In this document: positions 48,901 to 58,621 of the stretch, piece after piece | Layout of the letters: every line of letters starts with the position of its first letter | Numbering within the stretch: position 1 is the stretch's first letter | NCBI GenBank assembly: GCA_903813345.2 | Contig: CAIIXF020000003.1 | Span: 34,335,000-34,398,999, forward strand | Direction of reading: 5' to 3' | Source of the DNA: Owenia fusiformis | Lineage: Eukaryota > Annelida > Polychaeta > Sabellida > Oweniidae | Length of the DNA stretch: 64,000 bases | Program-made: the position numbers and the translations under genes | Notes under the pieces: generated by a model | Seen by the model: the letters and a program-made list of their open reading frames with translations, nothing else | Databases searched by the model: none | What the model was told of the DNA's origin: nothing

Positions 48901-48957
48901 AAATCTTTGCAGTATCTAAACGCAACAATGATCGTGACAAATTCATCGGAAGTCTGA
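42798..48957 (+). CDS. LDLRAD-like single-pass membrane protein with two LDLa modules and PPxY tail (partial gene model)
   Basis: Exons: 42798-42914, 44417-44539, 44921-45235 (or 45205), 45439-45617, 47965-48957. Phases 1,1,1,0 match, and with one base from the missing first exon the sum is 576 codons including stop. Order: LDLa, LDLa, a short juxtamembrane stretch, a transmembrane helix ([20 protein letters not shown]) with a basic stop-transfer (KKRRERR), then a long cytoplasmic tail. The tail holds LPPGY, PPKY and PPAY, three PPxY motifs that bind WW domains of NEDD4-family ubiquitin ligases. The same layout is known from LDLRAD3, LDLRAD4 and PMEPA1, adaptors that recruit such ligases; orthology to one of them is not shown. 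The last 290 residues are Ser/Thr-rich and unassigned. Confidence 0.8.
42915..44416. other. Intron with two small local duplications
   Basis: At 42936-43085 a roughly 65-bp unit (GGGGTATA..GGTGCCCC) appears about twice. At 43965-44150 a roughly 90-bp unit (CTGT(C/T)ACATGCAG..GCTGAACTAATT..AAAAGAAATCAA) is duplicated and diverged. No third LDLa module was found. Confidence 0.5.
44417..44539 (+). CDS. LDLa gene exon: second LDL-receptor class A module
   Basis: A 123-nt exon, phase 1-1, between TTATTCCAG and GTAAGT. It encodes [20 protein letters not shown] then [15 protein letters not shown], a canonical module (here IDE in place of SDE). Confidence 0.92.
44488..44618 (+). repeat. 67-bp tandem duplication across the LDLa exon donor
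   Basis: The last roughly 50 exon bases plus the donor (GATGAAATGAATTGTAGTAA) are repeated just downstream (GATGAAATGGATTGTAGTAA near 44595). The second copy keeps a GTAAGC donor but lacks an acceptor, so it is a decoy half-exon. Confidence 0.85.
44921..45235 (+). CDS. LDLa gene exon: transmembrane segment and basic juxtamembrane region
   Basis: After a TTTTCTAG acceptor the exon encodes [11 protein letters not shown], a 20-residue hydrophobic helix, then [12 protein letters not shown] and a second basic patch ([11 protein letters not shown]). Two donors in the same phase compete: C|GTGAGT after 45205 and CAG|GTGAGG after 45235. The choice would add or drop ten residues ([10 protein letters not shown]). 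Confidence 0.8.
45439..45617 (+). CDS. LDLa gene exon: two PPxY motifs
   Basis: Acceptor CATATCAG, donor GTG|GTACGT, phase 1 in and 0 out. It encodes [13 protein letters not shown], then [20 protein letters not shown], with PPGY and PPKY eight residues apart, an arrangement suited to tandem WW domains. Confidence 0.85.
45618..47964. other. Intron of the LDLa gene with one strong hairpin
   Basis: No exon recognised. The hairpin at 47042-47090 is listed separately. Frames at 45747-45947, 47219-47410 and 47756-48097 are not supported as exons (the last overlaps the true exon in another frame). Confidence 0.45.
47042..47090. other. Imperfect 18-bp stem hairpin in an intron
   Basis: TCGAACTCCCGTGCAGTG pairs with CACTGCATAGGAGTTCGA (16 of 18 positions) across a 13-nt loop. 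The surroundings (CAAAAATCGAACT and GTTCGAGCAAAAATA) extend a little symmetry. Confidence 0.7.
47965..48957 (+). CDS. LDLa gene terminal exon: third PPxY and long serine-rich tail
   Basis: Acceptor TTTCGTTTCAG, phase 0, stop TGA at 48955. It encodes [20 protein letters not shown] (PPAY motif), then a polar tail with basic patches ([22 protein letters not shown]). No folded domain is recognised. The reading frame is open for 330 codons in AT-rich DNA, which supports coding. Confidence 0.85.
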   Translation, partial: AVKTIPGSRIWDDPPPAYKLSPTIYAHSQICPSKRGETSGLAIVSDTDNEVNENQRDHRRKRSAKRLKTRANVVPQFVLNLARLRQVDRTNVDTESSCDEHIPSVAMDNTRPTDQEESVDASISNNMNAVGTHGDVNADDACTISSPILNAGATERQRTQSESHCYENTAFESDLCKPTKPLKSVQKSKSTNCINILENHTQLRVLLPRSLVGEKSNADTINTISDTMAKSAHNLSSTGERSVQNAKSDYSTRSIIDQRSARRDRLDRAASLVDLYTTRGDFILSSPSHSNMTSTSLHSVRQPEESGPIKRSKSLQYLNATMIVTNSSEV

Positions 48958-49454
48958 GACGCTGAAGGTGAACAATACCATAACATCCCAAAACGTATAA
49001 CGTATTATCATTTATATACATATTTACGAGAAACAGTGCAGTTTTTAAGTCGAGGCAACAAAGTGCCATGATAACCAGTCATGTGTATTAAACTATTTTA
49101 CTATGATAAATGAATTTAATTATAAATAATGATTTATTTGATTATCATTAGACTCGCATTCACACATAGCTAGCCAGGTAGCCAGACATGTTAATGGATT
49201 GTAGTATCTCATTTTTCGTTGAATTTGCCAACCATTTTTATCATATTTTTATCCAGACATATCTTCATCTCAAATTGACATTCACATGCCAAGATATGAC
49301 ACTGACAATGTTCCAATGACTCGGTGACTGAGTGTACCTTTAAATAATTTTAAATGGAAAACTAGTAAATGAGAAATAAATGTTTCAATGACTCGGTGAC
49401 TGAGTGTCTCTTTAAATAATTTTAAATGGAAAACTAGTATATGAGAAATAAATG
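48958..49454 (+). terminator. 3' untranslated region with duplicated poly(A) signal
   Basis: A 72-bp unit (CAATGACTCGGTGACTGAGT..GAGAAATAAATG) is present twice in tandem, 49311-49382 and 49383-49454. Each ends with AATAAA (49375-49380 and 49447-49452), so the message has two equivalent cleavage signals 72 bases apart. Confidence 0.6.
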
Positions 49455-50479
49455 TTTACGATTACCAGAGTCCTGCAGAGAAGCATGTAGTCCACGCCTT
49501 TCATAGCCAATTGCACATCAGCTCATATTCTGATCACAATAATGGTAATTATACACACCATTAAATGTTTACATAGATATATTATATACACCTTTATGTT
49601 CAACTGCTAGTTAAACAATCATCAAACGGATATACCAGACTTAATTATGGCATTGTTTTCAATGTTTTTATAACGTTATGTTCCATTGAATTATCAATTA
49701 GGAGGTATTTACCATTTAGAATTTTTAACTTTGCCATATTTGTCACGTCCGTATTCACTTTAAGTTTCACATTAATATTCATAAATATCCTAATACCTAC
49801 GTGTTCTTTGTCAGCATGATGTGGATTTACAACAATACACTGTAACCTGTAACAAACCACTTTCAAATCTATTATATCTTTTGTTATGTAAATTTTTAGA
49901 AAAATATTAGAATAATGCAAAGAAATTGTGTGAGGAGGTCATCAGCATTATTTGAACAAAGCGATTTGATCCAGGCGACTAAATATGTTACTTCAATGCA
50001 GTAAATGTACTATTATAAATTATTACAGATCCTGATGAAATCACAAGTCAACCCACTCTCATTTGCACCTGTCTCCGAGAATTATGAAAAATGATACAAT
50101 TAATACATGTTAACAAATAGTCACATCAAACTGTCTGTTCTAGGAGAATGTTAATGAGGATGGATTTAATTGTTGAGAGACTACATATTTCTATACTAGC
50201 ATATTCTGTCAGCTCATCTATCACACCTCATTCAAATATGAGTAAAGCCATAGAAGATTATCATTAATTCATTTGATTAATAATGCTATTTCTGAAAACA
50301 ATAGTAAATACAATTATTGACAAGTTAAAGTGATCTTTACAATGGCCTTCACTTTGATTTATTGTGACATCAGTCTTGGATATATTTAAAGAGATTCTAT
50401 ACCATAGGATAGCACAATCTAGACAACTCTGGACCTTTTGGCATATTGAGTTTATAGGGGTTATTTACTGGGAGGATTC
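49455..50479. other. Intergenic, nothing recognised
   Basis: No repeat or gene seen. Confidence 0.35.
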
Positions 50480-50542
50480 AATATGGGTTTTATTCCGGCC
50501 CTCGGAAAATATCATATTTCCACGAGGAATAAACCCATATTT
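50480..50542. other. 63-bp hairpin
   Basis: AATATGGGTTTTATTCC pairs with GGAATAAACCCATATT (one-base bulge), and inside it CTCGGAAAATAT pairs with ATATTTCCACGAG. Confidence 0.7.
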
Positions 50543-51480
50543 AATCCCGACCAGTAGCTATGAGCTTTTTATCCCATGATATTCATGACTCTCTTCATAA
50601 AATACAATAGTCCAAAATCCATATCTGATTGAAAAAAAATTATTGTATGACATAAAAACACATCAACATCCGATTTGACAATACATTATACATGCCCATC
50701 ACAGGGCTTTTGCATTTTGCTCAGATTTCTATGACGTTGACTGTCCGTGTCAGCGATATAACATGATGATGATGAAATTACAATTCGCTTATGTTTAATA
50801 GGCTTACAATCTTCATACTTCCTCTAAATCGCCTTACCTTTTTCAATCTTGTTTTGAAAATATCGTTTCTAACATGAGAACATCATTATACTTATAGCAC
50901 GCTATATCGACCCGACGGAAACTCTGTCTGACAAAAAATCCCGGGAGGTGAATACCATTTTCATGAGCGGTATTGGGAGGTGAATGAGATTTTCGTGAGC
51001 GGGATTGGGCGGGACAATACGATTTTTTCAATATCAAAAATATTCCCGGGTGTTATTCACCGGGAAGAAGTAGTATCATGGGATAACACCACATATTTAC
51101 CTATCTACTTACCCATGAAGAAGTCCCAAGTATCCCGCTTTCAGTGTTAATTTTGCAATTAATGCGGTGACTTTACTCTTTAAAAGTGATGAAGTGAGAG
51201 TAAATATACATACTTGGAACTTGTTCTGTCCCGGTAACTAGTGTGTCTACGTATGTCTGTCAGAATGACAACCGACTTGCCTGCCTATGCATGCGTGTTT
51301 GGCTACACTCAAAACCAAGGAGCATTGGCTCCCAGAATGCAACCTCGATATTCTTGTTATATATGGTGTTATGACCTTGACCTTATTATCACGCCGTCAT
51401 GTCGTGATTATAAAATTCAAAATCAAAACGTCCGCCATTTTTTCACTTCAAACTTTGAATAGCGTGTTTTGGTCTTATTT
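50543..51480. other. Intergenic with a small local repeat
   Basis: At about 50945-51010 a unit GGGAGGTGAAT..ATTTTC(A/G)TGAGCGG occurs twice. No gene. Confidence 0.4.
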
Positions 51481-52460
51481 CCGAACAATAAAATGCAAAA
51501 CACACAAAAAGTGATCAAGATATTAGTTCAAATCTTTTGATCGCCAATCGCTGATATAATAACTGACTATGAATTCACAATCAGCGATCAAAAGATTTGA
51601 ACTAATATCTTGATCACTTTTTGTGTGTTTTGCATTTTATTGTTCGGATATACGTTAAGTTGAGAACTAAACGGCAAAGGATAGGTATGGATATGGCGAA
51701 CTGAAGTCAACAATGTTTTTCTCTTAAACCAATTATTGAAAACATTCTGTAAAAAACACGGTCCTTTATGTAATGTTGACTGATTGGCAACAATTTAATG
51801 CAAAAAATTATTTATATATTTTTTATATTACTATTTTTGTTAACATTTTTTGTTTTTTAGTGCAATTGTTTTTTGTTCCTTTCTACCAATTCTTGAGGAT
51901 GAAATAAAATGTCTTTCCGAACCTCGTTGGAACGAGACAGCGTGTTCAAAAAGTTCACCATATCGATACCACTCCTTTTATAGATGTCGGTAAAATGTAT
52001 GGAAACAGAGAAAATTGTGCAAAGGAAGGAACCAGGATATCACAATGATCTAATAATTCAATCAATTTCGAATAAGATGGTGACTCAAAAACAAAATGAA
52101 AATGTATTTTTGATAGTTGCAATGAGAATAGCCGATATTCTAGCGACCTTGACCGATATCAACATTGGATTGTTGGATTATTGTCTGACATTATTACTGG
52201 CTTTATATTCACAATCAGCGATCCAAAAGATTTGGAATATTATTTTGATCACCTCTTGTGTGCTTTGAAGAATGCTTCCAGGGGTTTAAACTCGATATTC
52301 GACCTTGATCTTGATCGACGACAACATTGAAAGTGTCTTATTTTCTGACATTATTACTGGCATAATTCATAATCAGCGATCCAAAAGATTCGAACTAATA
52401 ACTTAATATTAATCACTTCTAGCGTGTTTTGCATTTTTTGTTCGGAAATAAAAACTCGCT
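51481..52460. repeat. Perfect 64-bp-arm palindrome and two diverged half copies
   Basis: Arms 51481-51544 and 51584-51647 are exact complements over 64 bases with a 39-base spacer. Diverged copies of one arm (CAATCAGCGATC(C)AAAAGATT..TTTGCATTTT) occur at about 52211-52270 and 52368-52450. A 94-codon frame at 51984-52268 overlaps a half copy and is not called as a gene. Confidence 0.8.
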
Positions 52461-52704
52461 ATTCAAATTCTAAGTGAAAAATGCAGAGATCAATTTGATA
52501 TTTCATTTCATTTCATTTGAGTTACAATTTTTAGTCCATGGTATGACTCTGGGATATCCATAGCGCAATAAAGTTCAGTTCGGTTCAGTTCACAACAGTG
52601 CCGTTTGCTGAAAACATCTCGGGCTTTTTGGTCGAAATATGTCTCTGATTACAAGGGGTCAAACAAGGCATGACAAAATGTCACCACCTAGTTGCTCACA
52701 ATAC

Positions 52705-53255
52705 TATGAGTTAAATCTAAGTAAGATTTGAATTTCTGAGAACTAGTTGATTTTGAAAAAATAAACTGGTTAATTTGAAGCAAGTTGAAAAATACCTTTT
52801 TTGACCCCGAGAAGGTCATTGAAGGTGAAATCTTAAATCTAAAGTTAGATTTGAACTTTTGAGAACATGTAGATGATTTTGAAAAATGAGTCAATTTGAA
52901 GCACGATGAAAAAATACCTTTTTGACCTTGAGAATGTCATTGAAGGTAAAATCCATAGTCAGATTTGAATTGTTCAGAACTTGTAGATGATTTTGAAAAA
53001 ATGGTCAATTTGAAGCAAGTTGAAAAAACCTTTTTGACATTTTTTACCTTTAGAAGGTCATTGAAGGTCAAATCTCAAATCTAAGGTCAGATTTGAACTT
53101 CTGATAACTTGTAGATGACTTTGAAAACAAATTGGTCAATTTGAAGCAAGTTGAAAAAATATCTTTTTGACCTTTTTGATCTTGAAAAGGTCATTGACGG
53201 TCAAATCTTAAATACAAAGCAGATTTGAACTTCTGAAAACATGTAAATGATTTAA
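52705..53255. repeat. Tandem repeat of about 115-130 bp, five degenerate units
   Basis: AGATTTGAA(C/T)TTCTGAGAAC-type words recur near 52725, 52847, 52961, 53091 and 53221, each followed by TGTAGATGATTTTGAAAA, TCAATTTGAAGCA(A/C)G and CTTTTTGACC..GGTCATTGA. Unit length varies. Confidence 0.85.
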
Positions 53256-54318
53256 AAACATTGAAGTCAGTCTAAACACTTTTTGGTGGTGACATAAAAA
53301 CGTAAAAAGGTTTCATTCGATTTTTCACATTTTTATTAGTCCCAAACGTTGATCTGAGCATATTAACCATAAATCATTATGAATATATTATTATAATTTA
53401 AATGTAATTTTCAGCCGCTAATTAGTTATTACATAAGTATGCTCTTTTAGTTTTTGTTTAATTTTTAAAATATTGGACAAGCAGATTCAACAAAATTGTG
53501 TGAATTATTTATAGATTCATAGTTTCAGACGTATTAGGGTTTTAGTATTTGAAAGTTCCATTTAAGAATTCATTCCTTCCATGGCCATGAGTCGAACAAG
53601 AAATAATTGCTTATGGTTTATAAAACCCCAAACAATGAAAAATATAGACTATAGAGGTATCAGGGTGTTTATATATTTTACCTGAGACCAGATTTTACTA
53701 CTGACTATCATCACATTTTTCCTCAAAGCTTCTTGAATTCGACAAGGTATTTTAATAATAAAATGTCATATCTAATGTGCCACTTTAATGTTTTAGCATA
53801 TTGAAAGTATTCTGCATAAACGTGACATCACTCAGGTGGCAAAAACTTTTTGAAAAAGGTCTATGTCATTTTTGTGCATTGTCTACGTATAATATAAGCG
53901 ATACACTTTAAAAGGATATCGATAATGGTCAAACTATGGTATGACCGTTGAAACGGAATACTTATAGTCATACCAAAACACTGTCGATCATAAAAATTAT
54001 ATTAGCACTAGTATCAAACATGCGGTTTTCATGAAGAAAACGTGATTATACAACACTAACAGATAGATATCGTTAAACATTAGAGAGGTCAGTTATTAAT
54101 ACTTTACAGACATGATGTCATCTATGGGCTAATCAAAATGATTTTGCAATCTCGTTTAAAAAATAGTTTAAACACAACACAATGCGTGAAATATATGAAA
54201 TTACATGTAATTCAAAATGATAAATAGCCGAAGATTAAAACATTTCTATGGTCATTAATTCCACATCAAATTATATTCCAGCCAAGTACAATATCAGTAT
54301 CAGTCCAGATTGGTATAT
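53256..54318. other. Intergenic with a dispersed repeat copy
   Basis: Part 53750-53910 is the inverted match of 19085-19260. Otherwise nothing is recognised. Confidence 0.45.
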
Positions 54319-55190
54319 CTATGTCTATGTCTATGTCAATAATCTGCAAAAGGCTAATAAGCCCATATAAAGCAGATATATAATTTAACAGTGATAGAAT
54401 TTGAATATAATATAATTTAAAACCTTAACATTTAAAAATAGATCTATGGTTTGCAACTCATTAAAATGGAAAGGAACTTTCCTGGTTGGCCCCTGTACCC
54501 CCTAGGAAGTTCCTTTATGTTGAAATACCCTGGGGTGACTGTCAGGCTACCGCGTTGACATCACCCCTCTTTACCAGTAGTGCAGGCTTGTTGCTGTGCA
54601 CTGGGGACCTTTTACATTAAAACATAGATCTATATTAAAAACACACCTATTTAATTGCAGTTATTGACATTGGCATAGTATGATGATTTAAAACTACTTA
54701 GACTGTCACAGTCTAAGATGTCACCGGGTAGAGTGTTCCATTTAGCTATTGTCCTAGGGAAATAGCTAAATTTGTATACATCCGTTCTAGTTGATGGTTG
54801 TATGAACTTAGAAGGATGATACAGCCTAGTGTTGGTATTGATCTGTTGGCGGAAGTATGGAGGCACGTCGATGGCTTCCTTTGTAGAGAAGGAAAACTCT
54901 AGCAGCCTCTCGACGCTCCTTCAGTGGCTCCCACTGTAGGTCTTCAAGAGCTTTGGTGACGCAGCCTGGTTCCCTTGAGTGAGATTTGGTTACAAACCTT
55001 GCTGCTCTTCTCTGTACCTGTTCCAACATATCAATATCTTTTTGTCGGTATGGATCCCATGCCGAACTGGCATACTCTAAATTAGGCCGGACAAGTGACT
55101 TATACGCCCGAGCCTTCACTTTTTCAGGGCATTGATGGAGGTTGCGCCTGAGAAATCCAAGCATCTTAGTCGAGATTTTACATTTTGGCA
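54319..55190 (-). mobile_element. 5'-truncated CR1/L2-type LINE (end of reverse-transcriptase ORF plus 3' tail)
   Basis: On the minus strand 55180-54830 encodes MLGFLRRNLHQCPEKVKARA, LVRPNLEYASSAWDP, LEQVQRRAARFV and RREAARVFLLYKG, the C-terminal blocks of CR1/L2-like reverse transcriptases. After one frame break near 54860 it continues as STRTDVYKFSYFPRTIAKWN, the last conserved block of the same ORF. The 3' tail ends in short ACATAG repeats near 54320-54342, as CR1/L2 elements end in small tandem repeats. The upstream part is missing. Plus-strand frames here are shadows. Confidence 0.88.
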
Positions 55191-56579
55191 TGCCATATCC
55201 TGATACCTTGGTGAACTAAGTCATGTGATCATTTATATCCAATCAAAATGCATTTCTGCCACATAGTGATAGCATAGTGATCCAAAGCTAAACCAAGGTG
55301 TAGGAAGGGTTTCTATTTTCATATAGAAGGGGTGCACTTTTCTAATTGGCCATGGTTGACATGCATGTTTGCAAACTTAGTACTTGCATCGTATCAAGAG
55401 CTCTGACTGGCATCCTAACAAAATAAATTCATACTACACTGATGCCTGGGTCACATTTGCTCCGTTTGTTCAAAATGCTCCATCATGGAATACCTTGACC
55501 CTCTCTTCTTACACGATAGACACAGACATGTTTCTAGATGCGATGTGTACCAGAATGAAAGCTCTGGCTTCTTCCTAACTTGGCGGGAGGGTGCAAAGTA
55601 CTTTCTTGATCATTAAAAATAAATGCCATTGTCACAGGAACTCTGCATTTTTATGATCATAAAAAGAGAATGGATTGCTTTCTAAAGCAGTTTCTCATTT
55701 TTCTATTTTTAGGAATGAATTCAAATTTTCAAAAGCTTCTATAATTTCAAATAATATATTTGGCACACTTTCTCAAAAATGCAATAGATTCTGTCTGGTG
55801 ACCTTTCTAAAAGTCCAACTTTTAACTGTTTTTGAGTCACATTTTCTGAGTCACATTCCTCTGTGTATACTTTCTCCAGTATGTATGAATCGAAACTAGG
55901 TTAATTTCCCATGTGCCTAAACCAATATTTTATTGTTTTATTTACTTTCTGTGTATGTGTGTATGGACTACTATTTATATTTTTCCAGTGTATATATGAA
56001 ACAATACATTTTAACTATGTGTATTGACAAATATCATGTACTTTCTCCAGTGTGTATGAGCAAATATTATGTACTTTCACTAGTTATTTAACCAATACTC
56101 TGTACGTTCATACACACTGGAGAAAGTACATAGTATTTGTTCATACAAAATGTGTGTTCATAAACAATGGAGTACATGATATTTGTTCATACATACTGGA
56201 GAAAGTATATACACAGGCGTGTTGGTTCATATACATGTCCATACTGGAGAAAGAGCGTAATGTCTCTCCATACACATTATAGATATTGTAGTACATTAAA
56301 TTCGTTCATACTCATTGGTTTAGGTACATTTTATTCGTTCTGACACATTGATTAATTAACAAAATATTGAAAACACGGAAGAGAATGAACAACGTTTTGG
56401 TTCATGCCACAATGGAGAAAGTACAAATCATTTGCTAATGCATGTTGCAGTGTTGGAGAATGGACATAAAATATTTGTTCATACATGCTGGAGAAAGTAC
56501 AAAAAATGTGTTCTTTTAAAGTGGAGAACCCAGATTATATACTTTCTCCAGTTTGTATGAACAAATTCATCAATGTGTT
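55191..56579. repeat. Complex repeat: CTTTCTCCAGT motifs that switch orientation
   Basis: CTTTCTCCAGT-GTATGAA occurs forward near 55868, 56041 and, weakly, 56073. It then appears as ACTGGAGAAAG near 56119, 56209, 56243, 56412 and 56489, and forward again near 56540. The part 55670-55860 is also a diverged direct copy of 58870-59035. A frame at 55384-55578 (DWHPNKINSYYTDAWVTFAP) looks protein-like but is unassigned. Confidence 0.6.
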
Positions 56580-56698
56580 TCATGCAACACATTTTAATTT
56601 GTAATTTAAGGTGACAAAATAAAAAATGTCAAAACCATGCTGAATTATGTTTGGACCTCCAGTCAGTTTAACTAGTTCAATATATTTACATGACCAGA

Positions 56699-58621
56699 GG
56701 CCTAATTCATGAAAGCTCCGCAAGCTTGCGTGTCCGCAATGCATTTGCGGACCTATTGCGTGTCCGCAATTTATTGCGTTACGTCGTATTCACAAAGCTA
56801 TCCGCAAATCCAGGACGTGTCCGCAAGTTTGACCCCTTATAGCGACCCTTGTTAATTTTGACCTCGGGTTGACATTCTGCTTCAAAAAATGGCTGACGAG
56901 GTCGGAAAACAACGCTCGGAGGCTTTCTCTAGTATTCAATTAGAAGTTATGATGGACATCATAGAAAAAAGTATGATGTGTTGACGCATTCTCTAAGTGA
57001 TCTGCTCACGCTTAAAAAAAGAATGAGGCATGGGATTGCATTGTGAGGGAGGTAAGCTTAGATCACCAGTATCGTCGTCTTGAGCCCATAATTTTACGTC
57101 CCGTTAGATAATATATTTAGAATTTGTTGCTGTTATGGGTTAAATTGAGTAAAGTTGTAAATAAAATTATCTTATTGACCTACAGTCAATTTATCTAAAC
57201 TGCAATTTCTTATAGTATCGGAATAAAATAACACATTGTATTCTATTGTACTGTTGTATATCTCAAACAATATTTGGACTAATTTAATTCCTCACTGGTC
57301 GATATCAAGCGAAGGTAACTGCCGTCACTTTCGCATTCAAGATGGTAAGAGATAAACCCACAACCACGGAGCCAGTATATACAGAGGCGATCCCAATGAC
57401 CTCAATTGTTTCTACACAGTTATTCATAAGAACATTGGAAACAAAAATATCTGTAAAAATTCGAGCGACGCTTGCTTCATGTCTGGCTGTTCTTCGTCCT
57501 AGGATCTAGAATGATAAGTTCATCATTATTTACTCTAAATTGCGGTAAAAGAGACGCATTTTGTAATTCCCTGCATCCCCCAATAAATATCTATGATTCG
57601 ATGCTTTCCACACCATACTACTAATATAATATCATTTCAAAACAGTTGATAATGATTGAAAGAAATATTCAAGAAAAATCTTCTGGTTTTCTTCGCACGT
57701 AAATCTCTGTTTCTTTTTAACATTTCTCCTTAATCTCACAACTTTAATACGAAAAATGGTGATCTATCATTAAAGGAATATACTTTGTTTAGATCGATAA
57801 CTAACAATTTCTAATGAAAATATTCGGGGAAACGAGTCCTTCGATTGGGGGGATCCTCTGGGGATTTTACAGTGTTGTTTGTATATTGGTTAATTTTAGC
57901 GATCTTTTAATACCGTAAACTCTTCTGAAATGGCTCTCAGGGAAATTTTCGGAAAGTTAGACCGGGGAACCCTCGAACCCCCGGTGGCTACAGAGTTGTA
58001 TATCATCTAGACAGGTGAATAATGATAAAAGTTATAATAATCGAGAGCGAAATCTACTTCAAAATATATTCCCGGGGTGATATTGAAATTAGCAGAATGA
58101 TATGGATATAAGATATGATACACTCCCCTCCATAAGTTTGGCAACCGTTCTTGTGTTCATGGACTGACGATTACAAATAGCTATCAGAGGGTACTTATTA
58201 TTCATATTCAAAATGTACATAATTGAAGTTGCGGTGTTCCGCAACATTGAAAACCTTAAAAACTACTCATAACACCTTGCTTTTACATCCATATTTGAAC
58301 GTCTATATCACATTCTAATTTTTATTTTATTTATTTAGAAAATTGTCCTGATGAAAGGATGATATATGAAATACACATGTACGTATTTCCATCACTTAAA
58401 GCTAATGTTAAATGTGTTCTCAAGGGGATTGATTACGCTAAATTTTCAGAGAGTGACTTGCGGTAAGTACAGAGGTACCGCACGATAATGACGTAATTCT
58501 CGCGGTACCGCAAGATATCTGCGGTGATGCTGATTTTGCGGCCCTTTTGTGAATTGGAAATAGCGGTACCGCAGGGAGTTGCGGAATTCCGCAAGCTTGC
58601 GGAGCTTTCATGAATCGGGCC
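56699..58621. mobile_element. PIF/Harbinger-type DNA transposon, 1.9 kb, decayed
   Basis: The left end GGCCTAATTCATGAAAGCTC and the right end, complement GGCCCGATTCATGAAAGCTC, continue with CGCAAGCTTGCG at both sides. Such GGCCxxATTCATGAAA ends are typical of PIF/Harbinger. Subterminal TGCGG and GCGGTACCGC words cluster at both ends and could be transposase binding sites. A Myb/SANT-like gene remnant is present; no DDE transposase was recognised. A solo mariner-type end (CACTCCCCTCCATAAG at 58125) lies inside. No clean 3-bp target duplication is visible. Confidence 0.8.
56889..57060 (+). pseudogene. Broken Harbinger Myb/SANT-like DNA-binding protein, N-terminal part
   Basis: It opens MADEVGKQRSEAFSSIQLEV then MMDIIEK; after one frame change it reads KYDVLTHSLSDLLTLKK and after another KNEAWDCIVREVS. 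This follows the pattern of the Myb/trihelix protein that Harbinger elements encode beside their transposase (F(T/S)xxExxxLxxxVxK..KxxxWxxIxxxVN). An in-frame stop (ATGTGTTGA) follows about residue 31. Confidence 0.65.

Noticed and set aside
51984-52268. 94-codon frame as a gene
   Set aside because: It overlaps a diverged arm of the 51481 palindrome family and matches no protein.
54319-55190. Retrovirus or LTR element
   Set aside because: The reverse-transcriptase blocks are of CR1/L2 type, with no LTR, integrase or gag; the 3' end has short ACATAG repeats as in non-LTR elements.
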